A stretch of DNA of 64,000 bases from Marinobacter salarius (GTDB taxonomy: Bacteria; Pseudomonadota; Gammaproteobacteria; Pseudomonadales; Oleiphilaceae), in assembly GCA_000831005.1 (NCBI GenBank), contig CP007152.1, forward strand, positions 2,046,001-2,110,000. Reading direction: 5' to 3'. The notes under the pieces were generated by a model, which saw nothing but the letters and a program-made list of their open reading frames with translations, ran no database searches and was not told the origin of the DNA. Both the position numbers and the translations under genes were made by a program. Numbering within the stretch: the stretch's first letter is position 1; each line of letters starts with the position of its first letter. Below, one piece after another: positions 49,601-57,725 of this stretch.

Positions 49601-51486
49601 GCTTTCATCGGAAAAGACAAAGTTGGTCGCCGCCTTCAACCATGTGCATATTTTTATCGATCCGGCGCCGGACGCGGCGAAAAGCTACAAAGAGCGTAAG
49701 CGTTTGTTCGAGCTACCACGCTCGTCCTGGACTGATTACGACACCAGCCTGATTTCCAAAGGTGGTGGCATCTTTAATCGCAGCGCCAAATCCATTCCAG
49801 TCAGCCCGGAAATGAAGAAACTACTGGGGATTAAATCCGACCGGGTGCCGCCCAACATGTTGATTACCCACATTCTGAAGGCCCAGGCTGACCTGCTTTG
49901 GGTGGGTGGCATTGGAACCTACGTCAAGGGTCAGGGCGAGTCCCACGGGGACGTTGGGGACAAGGCCAACGATGCGGTTCGTATCAACGGTTCTGAGCTG
50001 CGCTGCAAGATTGTGGGCGAAGGTGGGAACCTGGGCCTGACGCAGTTCGGGCGTATCGAGTTCGCGCTACGCGGCGGCCGGCTCAATACCGACTTCATCG
50101 ACAACTCCGGCGGTGTGGATTGCTCCGACCACGAAGTGAACATGAAGATCCTCCTGAACCAGGCGGTTGCGATGGGGGATCTAACGGATAAACAGCGCAA
50201 CATCATGCTGGAGGAAATGACGGATGATGTGGCCGCCCTGGTGCTCAAGAACAATTATCGGCAGACCCAGGCCATCAGTATTGCCAGTGTGGGGGCCATT
50301 ACCCGGCTCGAAGAATACCGCCGGCTGATGAACACCATGGAAAGCGAGGGCAAGCTGAATCGCAGTCTGGAATTCCTGCCTGACGACGAAACCCTGTCCG
50401 AGCGTAAGCTGGACAAGAAAGGGTTAACCCGTCCGGAACTGTCCGTGCTGATTTCCTACGTCAAGGGGGATCTGAAGCAGACCCTGATCGACAGCAGTTT
50501 GCCGGATGAGCCCTGTTGGCTGGGGAAATGTACAAGGTGTTTCCTCAGGACCTGACCCGCAAGTTCTCCAAAGAGCTGGGTGAGCACCAATTGCGCCGTG
50601 AGATCATTGCGACGCAGATTGCCAACGACATGGTCAACCACATGGGGATCACCTTCGTGGAGCGGTTGAAGCAGTCAACCGGGGCCGACGCGGCGTCGAT
50701 TGCGTTGGCCTGGATCATCGCTCGTGATGTCTTCCGGCTGGACACTTGGTGGGACAAGGTGGAATACCTGGATTACTTTATCCCGGCCAAGGTTCAGATG
50801 GATCTGATGGGTGACCTGATGCGACTGATTCGCCGAGCTGTTCGCTGGCTGCTGCGCAACCGCCGGGCAGAACTGGTATTCAGAGCCATATGGAGCGTTT
50901 CGCCGACAGCGTCTGGAAGATCACGGCCGACCTGCCGGATTATCTCGGCGAACAGGCCTGTGCTGATTGGAAAAAACGCCATGACGAACTGGTCGAGTCT
51001 GGCTTGCCGGAAGATCTGGCCTCTGTGGCGGCAGGTACCAGCTACCTCTATTCGTCTCTCGGCATCATCGAGGCCCGCGAGGCAACGGGCATGCCTCTGA
51101 AAACCGTCGCCAACCTCTATTACGATCTCGGCGACAAGCTGGATCTGAACTGGTTTGCCAACGCCATTGCAGCCCTGGTGCCCGCGTCTCACTGGCAGGC
51201 CCTTGCGAGGGAGAGTTTCCGTGAGGATCTGGATTGGCAACAGAGGGCGTTGACCACGGGTGTACTCAGGCTGGCTGCAAAGCCTGGGGATGTCAGCGGT
51301 GCTGTTGATAACTGGATGGCGCGGCACAGCACCATGATAAGCCGCTGGAAGTCCATGCTGACGGAACTCAAAGGGGTGCGTGAACCGGAATATGCGATGT
51401 TTTCCGTGGCGTTGCGAGAGCTACTGGATCTGGCTCAGAGCACCATGCACGAACATCACGACTCCGACCTGACTCAGACCAGTTGA
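46606..51486 (+). CDS. gdhB: NAD-specific glutamate dehydrogenase, large (180-kDa) type (frame broken six times)
   Basis: Oxidises glutamate to 2-oxoglutarate with NAD. This large class has an N-terminal ACT-like regulatory part, the catalytic core (VARGGLRWSDRFEDYRTE, QQVKNAVIVPVGAKGGFV with the active lysine, FGNGLLSSEKTKLVAAFNHVHIF, IVGEGGNLGLTQFGRIEFA) and a helical C-terminus. Breaks lie near 47314, 48094, 48559, 49209, 50512 and 50880, each repaired by one added base (for example FLGYDEYDF, PGRDGLLEAL, AFNRLLLSSY, LFQSHMERF). Repaired length is about 1628 residues, typical for the class. AGAGG precedes the ATG. Confidence 0.93.
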
Positions 51487-51551
51487 TGATTGATTTATGT
51501 CGCGGATTGCCGTTCAATTCTGGGCAATGTTGATCATTGGGAGGAGGTTTG

Positions 51552-52229
51552 ATGGGGCAGCTTGATCATTTGCTGGACAATAACAAGGCCTGGGCCGATG
51601 GCATCAAGAGCCAGGACCCTCAGTTTTTTGACCGCCTGTCCAACCAGCAGGCACCAGAGTACCTCTGGATTGGCTGCGCGGACAGTCGGGTACCGGCCAA
51701 TCAGATTGTTGACCTGATGCCTGGTGAGCTGTTTGTGCACCGAAACGTGGCCAATGTGGTGGTACACACAGACTTCAATTGCCTGTCGGTACTTCAGTTC
51801 GCCGTTGACGTGCTTAAGGTCAAGCATGTCCTCGTCGTTGGTCATTATGGCTGCGGGGGAGTTAAGGCGGCCCTGAACAATGAGGGCTTTGGCGTGATTT
51901 CGAACTGGCTGCGGCATGTTCAGGACGTTCGAGACAAACACCAGGGCATTCTTGATGGCCTGGCGACCGATCAGGACCGCGTGGACCGCCTGTGCGAGTT
52001 GAACGTGGTGGAGCAGGTTGGCCATGTCTGTCAAAACAACATTGTGCAGGAGGCCTGGCGTCGTGGGCAGGCGTTGACCGTGCACGGATTCGTCTACGAC
52101 GTGGCCGACGGCATCCTTCGGGATATGGGGCTGTCCATTAGCTCCGAGGCCGATCACGAGGCCGTCAAACAAAACAGCATTGATGAACTGGTGTTGAGGC
52201 CGGTCCGTGCAGGTCGCCATAAAAATTGA
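51552..52229 (+). CDS. can: Beta-class carbonic anhydrase
   Basis: Interconverts CO2 and bicarbonate. The 225-residue product has the zinc ligands in IGCADSR (Cys42, with Asp44 and Arg46 as the dyad) and VGHYGCGGVKAAL (His and Cys), and the HRNVANVV motif. The ATG at 51552 is preceded by GAGGAGG (51541-51547). The frame is intact. It follows gdhB by 65 bases. A -35-like TTGACG overlaps its stop codon. Confidence 0.96.
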   Translation: MGQLDHLLDNNKAWADGIKSQDPQFFDRLSNQQAPEYLWIGCADSRVPANQIVDLMPGELFVHRNVANVVVHTDFNCLSVLQFAVDVLKVKHVLVVGHYGCGGVKAALNNEGFGVISNWLRHVQDVRDKHQGILDGLATDQDRVDRLCELNVVEQVGHVCQNNIVQEAWRRGQALTVHGFVYDVADGILRDMGLSISSEADHEAVKQNSIDELVLRPVRAGRHKN

Positions 52230-52274
52230 CGCAAAAAATGTCAAATTGTGTCAATTATTCGTGACAGGCGTCAC
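52226..52274. promoter_or_regulatory. Cluster of TGTCA/TGACA half-sites
   Basis: Three inverted pairs sit in 49 bases: TTGACGCAAAAAATGTCAA (52226-52244), TGTCAATTATTCGTGACA (52249-52266) and GTGACAGGCGTCAC (52261-52274). Such an array suggests one or more transcription factor dimers in the promoter of the small gene at 52354. No specific factor is identified. Confidence 0.5.
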
Positions 52275-52298
52275 TTTCTGACCCGGCACGTCATCACA

Positions 52299-52352
52299 GT
52301 TAACCTCCTGAAGGATTGTTACACTGAATTCGTAACATATCAGGAGGTTAAC
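52299..52352 (+). promoter_or_regulatory. Stem-loop that can mask the ribosome-binding site of the small gene at 52354
   Basis: GTTAACCTCCTGA (52299-52311) pairs perfectly over 13 bases with TCAGGAGGTTAAC (52340-52352), which contains the AGGAGG ribosome-binding site and ends one base before the ATG at 52354. The 28-base loop has its own perfect 5-bp stem, GTTAC (52318-52322) with GTAAC (52332-52336). If transcription starts upstream of 52299, the message would hide its own Shine-Dalgarno sequence. A DNA operator palindrome is the alternative. Confidence 0.65.
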
Positions 52353-52353
52353 C

Positions 52354-52526
52354 ATGCGAGAGATCGTTCAAAAAGCGCTCAGTGCCATGAGTCAGCGCAA
52401 AACGACGCAGTCCACCCAGCTCGTCGCCGCACCAGTGAAACGACGCCGCAGCCGGAATCAGTGGAAGATTGGGGTATGTCGCCAGAAGACGCTTTGCGAG
52501 CCAACACGGTTGCCCGCTACAAGTAG
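52354..52526 (+). CDS. Small hypothetical protein (frame broken once)
   Basis: From the ATG at 52354, eight bases after a perfect AGGAGG, the protein begins MREIVQKALSAMSQRKTTQ. One lost base near 52432 shifts it out of frame; restoring it gives VAATSETTPQPESVEDWGM and the tail SPEDALRANTVARYK, about 57 residues in all. The product is a short helical head, a polar linker and a helical tail, with no membrane segment or known motif. I do not recognise the family. The strong upstream stem-loop and operator-like sites suggest tight control. The unrepaired frame reads 62 residues to 52542. Confidence 0.6.
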
Positions 52527-52633
52527 GAGGCCGGAGTTGTAATCTGCCGGTTTCTGACCGCCCGGGCCAAGACTCAGGGCTCAATTCCGGTTAGAGTATC
52601 CCGCCTGATACGAACGCCGGGATACGCTGATCA

Positions 52634-53680
52634 ATGTCTGCACTGCCTAATTCCCACGAAGTCCTGCTCAAGAACCAGAATCTGTTGCGTGGTCGCCTGG
52701 CCATTATTGGCATGGTCGATCCCGCGTTGCTTCCCCGGTTGCCGGACCGGGGACTGACGATTTCCGAACACTTTGGCAATTACCAACAACTGCTGGCCGT
52801 CAGTGGCTGGACGGCGGCTTTTGGCTATGATGCGCCGGAGTTGTCATCGGGCATGGCCGATACCCTGGTGGTGTTCCTCCCCAAGGCCCGAGTTGAGTTG
52901 TCGGTAAGGCTTGAGTTGGCACTTTGGCTGGCGGCCGAAGGTGCTCGACTGGTCTTGGTGGGCGAAAAGAAAGAAGGTATTGCAGGCGCTGTGAAGCAGC
53001 TGAAGGAGCTTGCACCGCAAGCATCGAAGGCAGACAGTGCCCGCCACTGCCAGGTCTGGCAAGCCGATAGCCTGCCCAGGCGCCCAGTGTTTGACCTTCA
53101 ACGTTGGCTTCAGTGGCATCCGGTTGAGTGCGAGGGAGTTGGCTTCAGGATGGCCGGCTTGCCGGGTATATTCAGTGACGGTGAGCTGGATGATGGTACC
53201 GCCATGCTGTTGCAAACCCTTGCTGACTCACCGCTGGAAAAAGGACCCGTGCTGGATTTTGCCTGCGGCGCAGGTGTTATCGGCACCTGGTTGCAGTTGC
53301 ACCAACGAGCCACGGAGCAGGGCGTTTTTCCGGTCGACGGCGTAGACGTGCAGTTCCAGGCCGTTGCCTGTGCTCGTGCGACCTACCGGGAGGCGGGCGT
53401 GGATGGCTTGATTCACGCCTCCGACGGGTTGTCCGGCGTCGACGGCCGCTACGCTGCAGTTGTCACTAATCCGCCATTCCATACCGGTATCCGTACCGAT
53501 ACATCCATGACTGAGCGGTTCCTGCAGGGTGTGGCAAAGCACCTGGAGCCCGGCGGTGAGTTGCGCCTGGTGGCGAACACGTTTCTTCCCTATGAAGCAC
53601 TGATCCATCGTCACGTCGGGCCGGTCAAGACGATCGCCGGCGACCGACGCTTCACGGTGTGGAGCGCCCGCCGTCACTGA
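52634..53680 (+). CDS. rsmC: 16S rRNA guanine-N2 methyltransferase RsmC-like
   Basis: RsmC methylates G1207 of 16S rRNA. The 348-residue product has the two-domain layout: a degenerate N-terminal methyltransferase-like half, and a C-terminal active half with VLDFACGAGVIGTWL, the acidic VDGVDVQ and the catalytic NPPFHTG motif. The frame is intact. A paralogous enzyme of the same two-domain type (RlmG-like) lies 1.1 kb downstream. Distinguishing RsmC from RlmG is by overall resemblance and is fairly, not fully, certain. Confidence 0.82.
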   Translation: MSALPNSHEVLLKNQNLLRGRLAIIGMVDPALLPRLPDRGLTISEHFGNYQQLLAVSGWTAAFGYDAPELSSGMADTLVVFLPKARVELSVRLELALWLAAEGARLVLVGEKKEGIAGAVKQLKELAPQASKADSARHCQVWQADSLPRRPVFDLQRWLQWHPVECEGVGFRMAGLPGIFSDGELDDGTAMLLQTLADSPLEKGPVLDFACGAGVIGTWLQLHQRATEQGVFPVDGVDVQFQAVACARATYREAGVDGLIHASDGLSGVDGRYAAVVTNPPFHTGIRTDTSMTERFLQGVAKHLEPGGELRLVANTFLPYEALIHRHVGPVKTIAGDRRFTVWSARRH

Positions 53681-53762
53681 ATTGTCGTCTGGCTGTCATA
53701 CGGTCGTCATTGCCATCGGACAAGGTATGAATAATCCTTGAGCAGGCCGGTGGGGGAAGCCG

Positions 53763-54614
53763 ATGCATCAGTACCGGAGCGTTTTCATTTCCGATGTTCA
53801 CCTGGGATCCGCCGATTGTCAGGCGGACTACCTTCTGGATTTTCTCGACAACGTCAGCTGCGAGACCCTGTACCTGGTCGGGGATATCGTTGATCTGATC
53901 GCTATGCAACGGCGGGTGCACTTCCCGGAAAGCCATCAGGCGGTTGTGAGGCGGTTTATGGCTATTGCCGCTGCCGGCACGCGGGTGGTTTATGTGCCTG
54001 GCAATCACGATGAATTTCTGCGGCACTTCTGCGGCCAGACGTTGGCAGGTATCGAGTTGAAGCAAAAAGCCATTCACACGACGGCGGACGGTCGCCGGTT
54101 CGTGGTCTGCCATGGCGACCAGTTTGATCAGGTGGTGCGCTGCAGCCCCTTGATGCTGCTGGTAGGCGATAGGGCTCATGGCCTTCTGCTGCGCCTGAAC
54201 CGCTGGTTCAATGCCTGGCGGCGCTTACGCCGCAAGCCATACTGGTCCCTGGCGGCCTGGGTCAAAAGCCGTATCGGCAAGGCGCGGTCATTCATTCGAC
54301 GCTTCGAACTGGCTGCTCTGACGGCGGCAGAACGCGGACACTATGACGGTTTTATCTGTGGTCACATCCACTCAGCAGGCTTTCTGCGCAGCCAGGAAGG
54401 ACTCTACTGCAACGACGGTGACTGGGTAGAGCACTGCACGGCGCTGGTGGAGCGGCACGATGGTAAGCTGGATATCCTGCACTGGTCCGAACAGCCGGGC
54501 ATCCTTGCTTCGGAGCCTGCACAGCCCGCCCCTGAGTTCAGCGGCGGCCAACGCCCCGTCATCGACGTTCTGTCGCCTGCGTTTATCGAAAGCATCAATG
54601 CGACGCCAAAATAG
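53763..54614 (+). CDS. Metallophosphoesterase, UDP-2,3-diacylglucosamine diphosphatase (LpxH)-like
   Basis: A 283-residue calcineurin-type phosphoesterase with metal-binding motifs in order: FISDVHLGS, LVGDIVDL, PGNHDEF, CHGDQFD and FICGHIHSAGF, then YCNDGDWVEH. The layout matches the longer LpxH-like UDP-2,3-diacylglucosamine diphosphatase group rather than the shorter enteric LpxH, so I do not assign the symbol. A role in lipid A synthesis or a related phosphatase step is likely. GGGGGAAG precedes the ATG. Confidence 0.82.
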   Translation: MHQYRSVFISDVHLGSADCQADYLLDFLDNVSCETLYLVGDIVDLIAMQRRVHFPESHQAVVRRFMAIAAAGTRVVYVPGNHDEFLRHFCGQTLAGIELKQKAIHTTADGRRFVVCHGDQFDQVVRCSPLMLLVGDRAHGLLLRLNRWFNAWRRLRRKPYWSLAAWVKSRIGKARSFIRRFELAALTAAERGHYDGFICGHIHSAGFLRSQEGLYCNDGDWVEHCTALVERHDGKLDILHWSEQPGILASEPAQPAPEFSGGQRPVIDVLSPAFIESINATPK

Positions 54615-54631
54615 CGGTTTTTTTCGGGCAT

Positions 54632-54655
54632 AAAAAAGCCCCTGGGGTGAGGGGC
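54632..54655 (-). terminator. Rho-independent terminator shape, reading on the minus strand
   Basis: On the minus strand GCCCCTCACCCCAGGGGC (54655-54638) is followed by six T (54637-54632), a typical intrinsic terminator. On the plus strand the T-rich stretch lies before the stem instead. No minus-strand gene ends here, so its role may be to stop antisense transcription into the LpxH-like gene. Confidence 0.5.
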
Positions 54656-54757
54656 AAGAAGGTTTGCTACCACAACAAACGGAGCAACCTGAAATCGTTC
54701 TTTCAGAGTAGGGTTAATTTCTAGAGTAATCAGCCTAGAATGTCCGCAGTTTTCTGA

Positions 54758-55921
54758 ATGACGATGCGGATGCCTAAAATGACAAGTGAGGTTCTAACAT
54801 TCAGTGGCGGGCGCTTGCCCCTGAAACGCCCCGGTGGAGGCCACACCCTTCGGGCCTGGGACGCCGCTGATGAGCAGTTGCTGGAGCAGGTTCTGGAGCG
54901 TTGCACGCCGCAGAGCCACCCACGGGTGTTGATCATTGACGACCAGTTTGGGGCTTTGACCCTGGGTCTGGCGCCTTTCTCCCCTGTTTCCTTTGCCGAT
55001 AGCTGTCTCCTCTCTGAATCCCTGGTTATTAATGCTCCGGCCGATCTGTCTATTCCGGCACCAAAGAGCTGGCTGGAGCCGCCGGAAGGGCCCTTCGATC
55101 TTGTTGTTATGAGGATTCCCCGGCAACTGGACTACCTGGCGTGCCTGTTGCGGTGGGTGAACAGCGTTCTGGCACCCGAAGGCAAGCTGATTGCCGGTGG
55201 CATGATCAAGCACCTGCCGTCACACAGTGCTGATGTGTTTGGGGAGCTGGTCAACACCCGGGAAGTCTGTCCCGCGCGCAAAAAAGCGAGGGTGGTGGTT
55301 GCCGCCCGGGGTGAGGATACGTTGCGGGAGTGGCCGGATTTCTGGCGAGGATACAGGTTGTCGTCCCGGTACGAGCTATCGGGTATGCCAGCGGTGTTCG
55401 CCAGAGCAAAGCTGGATATCGGTTCGCGGTTGCTGCTGCCGGTCATTGAGCGGAAGATTGCGGATCTCGCCCCTGGAGCACGGGTACTGGATCTGGCATG
55501 CGGAAACGGTGTGCTTGGGCTGACGGCCCTGGCCCGCAATCCGGCGCTTGAGATTGCGTTCGCGGACGTTTCCAGTCAGGCGGTTGCCAGCGCACGTCAA
55601 AATATCCTGACGGCTTTCCCGGACGCTGTCGCGAGCTTTTACCACAGTGATGGTATTCCGGAGGCGGCTGACCGTTATGATCTGGTGCTGTTAAACCCGC
55701 CATTTCATGAAGGCGGTGTGGTCGGTGACCATATTGCCCTTCGTCTCTTCAGTCAGGTGGCTCGGCACCTGTCCCCTGGCGGATGTATGTTGCTGGTGGG
55801 GAATCGGCACCTGGGTTATCACCGCAGTCTCCGTCACTACTTTGGCCAGGTGCGACAACTCGATGCAGACCCAAAGTTTGTGGTGTTCGAAGCCTCTGTT
55901 CAGGAGGGTGGCCGGTCGTAA
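54758..55921 (+). CDS. rlmG: 23S rRNA guanine-N2 methyltransferase RlmG-like
   Basis: RlmG methylates G1835 of 23S rRNA. The 387-residue product has an inactive N-terminal half and an active C-terminal half with VLDLACGNGVLGLTAL, FADVSSQAVASAR and the catalytic NPPFHEGG. Several ATG codons occur close together (54758, 54764, 54770, 54779), and no strong ribosome-binding site decides among them. Its end overlaps the convergent ribE by 22 bases. The 143-base gap upstream holds the minus-strand terminator shape; nothing else is clear. Confidence 0.85.
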   Translation: MTMRMPKMTSEVLTFSGGRLPLKRPGGGHTLRAWDAADEQLLEQVLERCTPQSHPRVLIIDDQFGALTLGLAPFSPVSFADSCLLSESLVINAPADLSIPAPKSWLEPPEGPFDLVVMRIPRQLDYLACLLRWVNSVLAPEGKLIAGGMIKHLPSHSADVFGELVNTREVCPARKKARVVVAARGEDTLREWPDFWRGYRLSSRYELSGMPAVFARAKLDIGSRLLLPVIERKIADLAPGARVLDLACGNGVLGLTALARNPALEIAFADVSSQAVASARQNILTAFPDAVASFYHSDGIPEAADRYDLVLLNPPFHEGGVVGDHIALRLFSQVARHLSPGGCMLLVGNRHLGYHRSLRHYFGQVRQLDADPKFVVFEASVQEGGRS

Positions 55922-56514
55922 CCCATGCGTGCCAGCGTATCAACGATGGTCTGGGTCTGACTGTCGATCTCGATGTTAACCCGGTCGCCGACCGTCATAT
56001 CGGCAAAGGTGGTTGCCCGCAGGGTCTCGGGGATCAGGTGAACGTTGAAGCGATTATCATTGACGTCGCCAATGGTCAGGCTGGCGCCGTTGATGGCGAT
56101 GTAGCCTTTGGGAAAGATATAGCGAGCCCATGCCTGCGGCACCTCGAATTCGATGGTGCAATTGTTCTCGGGGCGGTCGATCGCGACGATATCGGCCGTG
56201 GTGTGCACGTGGCCGGAGAGGAGGTGCCCGCCGATTTCGTCGCCTATCCGGGCCGCACGTTCGAAATTGATGCGATCCCCTGGCTTCAGCTTTCCCAGGG
56301 TGGTCAGGCGCAGCGTTTCCTGCATGGCATCGAAATAAAGATTTTGGCCTTCCTGTCGCGTTACCGTCAGGCAGGTGCCGTCGATGGACACTGACGCACC
56401 AATGGTCACGTTGTGAGCCTGATTTTCCGGAAAGCGGATGCTGAAGGTGCTCAGACCGGGCACGGCAGAAATCTCGTCAACGATGGCAATACCCTGAACA
56501 ATGCCTGTAAACAT
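55900..56514 (-). CDS. ribE: Riboflavin synthase, alpha chain
   Basis: Converts two 6,7-dimethyl-8-ribityllumazine to riboflavin. The 204-residue product starts with the diagnostic MFTGIVQG and shows the duplicated lumazine-binding barrel: SVSIDGTCLTVT, ERAARIGDEIGGHLLSGHV in the first half and KGYIAINGASLTIGDV, HLIPETLRATTFADM, VNIEIDSQTQ in the second. It stands alone, without other rib genes. GAGG precedes the ATG. Three 10-base repeats lie upstream. Confidence 0.93.
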   Translation of the reverse strand: MFTGIVQGIAIVDEISAVPGLSTFSIRFPENQAHNVTIGASVSIDGTCLTVTRQEGQNLYFDAMQETLRLTTLGKLKPGDRINFERAARIGDEIGGHLLSGHVHTTADIVAIDRPENNCTIEFEVPQAWARYIFPKGYIAINGASLTIGDVNDNRFNVHLIPETLRATTFADMTVGDRVNIEIDSQTQTIVDTLARMGYDRPPS

Positions 56515-56614
56515 GTCTCAACCTCGACGACTGGTGTCTGTAGCCGTATAGGGCCACACTTGATGGTCGCAAGGATAGCGATCCTGTGGGTCGGTGCCAA
56601 GCCATCGTGACCAT

Positions 56615-56644
56615 CTCAGGTATGCTCAGGCACGCTCAGGCATG
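56615..56644. repeat. Three tandem 10-bp repeats
   Basis: CTCAGGTATG, CTCAGGCACG and CTCAGGCATG follow each other without gaps, about 100 bases upstream of ribE (minus strand) and 50-130 bases upstream of the hypothetical gene on the plus strand. Possibly a binding array in a shared divergent promoter region; no known factor is recognised. Confidence 0.5.
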
Positions 56645-56743
56645 TCTCTGTGACTCAAGGATCCGGGCCGTTGGCCGATAAACGGTAAGGGCAGGGTGTC
56701 GACGACAGCTATTGGCCCGGTGATCCATGACGGACAATCAACC

Positions 56744-57664
56744 ATGGCAGAGAACGAAAACGTACGTCAGAGAACCAGCGATACCGCGCGTGGAGGAGAG
56801 CCCTTGCTGCGTAGGGGGCGGCCCGCGGACCCTCATCCGGAAACGGGTGATGCGGGGCGGGTGGCCGGTGCTGATACTGCTACTGGTGCTGAAGTTCCTG
56901 CCAACCGCCCCGAGCGGGGTGCAACGGCCTCTGCTGGCCGGCTTGAGACTGACGACATTCCAGCGAGCGATGAGTCTGTTAAGGAATCGTCGACGGGTGA
57001 GAGCCCTCAGAACATCGAAAAAACCCTGGCGGAGTCGCGTCAACGTAAGCTTCGTTTGATGCTGCGCCAGTGCGACCGTGTGTTGCTGCTGGATTTCGAC
57101 TTGTTGGCTCTGCCTGACTGGCCGGATAATTACACGCTTGCTGCGGCCCGGCGCAATCGTGACATCTGGCTGTTTGGTGCGTTGTTGGCGGCGGTGGTTT
57201 TTCTCAGCGGTATGACCGGCTTTGTGCCAGCGTGGATTGCGGGCGGTGGTTTTGGTGCCTTTGTCATCATCCTGCTACTGGGAGTGCCAGGTGTTCGCCG
57301 CCTTTATACGTCGCGGCCCTCGTATCTGGATCTGGTCATCCGCCGTCAGAGGATGATTCGCGACGCACGCAAGCACATCGAACACCTGGAAGGGAAAGAG
57401 GGGCTGGTGTGGCAGTGTGCTCGTATGGCCGAGTTTAACTCGGCTCTGAAAGCGACCCGGTTCAGTGAACTGCTGGCATTATCCGAACGGCGGGTATTGG
57501 CTCGGAACCTGACCCGGCGGGAACATATCCGTCTTTATCTGATCTATCTTCTGGAGGCTGAGAAAGCTTACGGACGGGCACAGCAGGCTTTTTTCGAGGG
57601 GCACCAGCAGGCCATTGACCGGGGCTGGTCATCGGTAGCTGCAGAGCCGGGGGACAGAGCTTGA
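56744..57664 (+). CDS. Hypothetical membrane protein
   Basis: A 306-residue protein (322 if it starts at the GTG 56696). The first 110 residues are polar and low in complexity (Glu, Thr, Ala, Pro, Arg rich). Then comes a basic helix (SRQRKLRLMLRQCDRVLLLDFD), two close membrane segments (IWLFGALLAAVVFLSGMTGF and AWIAGGGFGAFVIILLLGVPG) and a basic helical C-terminus (IRRQRMIRDARKHIEHLEG, ARNLTRREHIRLYLIYLLEAEKAYGRAQ). Both long ends are probably cytoplasmic. I do not recognise the family. It lies just upstream of psrA. Confidence 0.65.
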   Translation: MAENENVRQRTSDTARGGEPLLRRGRPADPHPETGDAGRVAGADTATGAEVPANRPERGATASAGRLETDDIPASDESVKESSTGESPQNIEKTLAESRQRKLRLMLRQCDRVLLLDFDLLALPDWPDNYTLAAARRNRDIWLFGALLAAVVFLSGMTGFVPAWIAGGGFGAFVIILLLGVPGVRRLYTSRPSYLDLVIRRQRMIRDARKHIEHLEGKEGLVWQCARMAEFNSALKATRFSELLALSERRVLARNLTRREHIRLYLIYLLEAEKAYGRAQQAFFEGHQQAIDRGWSSVAAEPGDRA

Positions 57665-57677
57665 CATAGCTGCCGGT

Positions 57678-57704
57678 CAAACGTATGTTTCAAACAGACG
57701 TTTG
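57678..57704. promoter_or_regulatory. Two PsrA-type operators sharing one base
   Basis: CAAAC-GTAT-GTTTC (57678-57691) and CAAAC-AGAC-GTTTG (57691-57704) both fit the published PsrA binding pattern (G/C)AAAC-N2-4-GTTT(G/C). They overlap by one C, and the second ends 22 bases before the psrA ATG. This fits autoregulation by the gene product; the gap between the hypothetical gene and psrA is only 61 bases. Confidence 0.75.
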
Positions 57705-57725
57705 CTTAGAGGCACTGATAATAAA

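Noticed and set aside
46606..51486. Separate proteins encoded by the seven frames of the glutamate dehydrogenase locus
   Set aside because: All pieces join end to end into one family-length enzyme, and each break is fixed by a single base in a short run.
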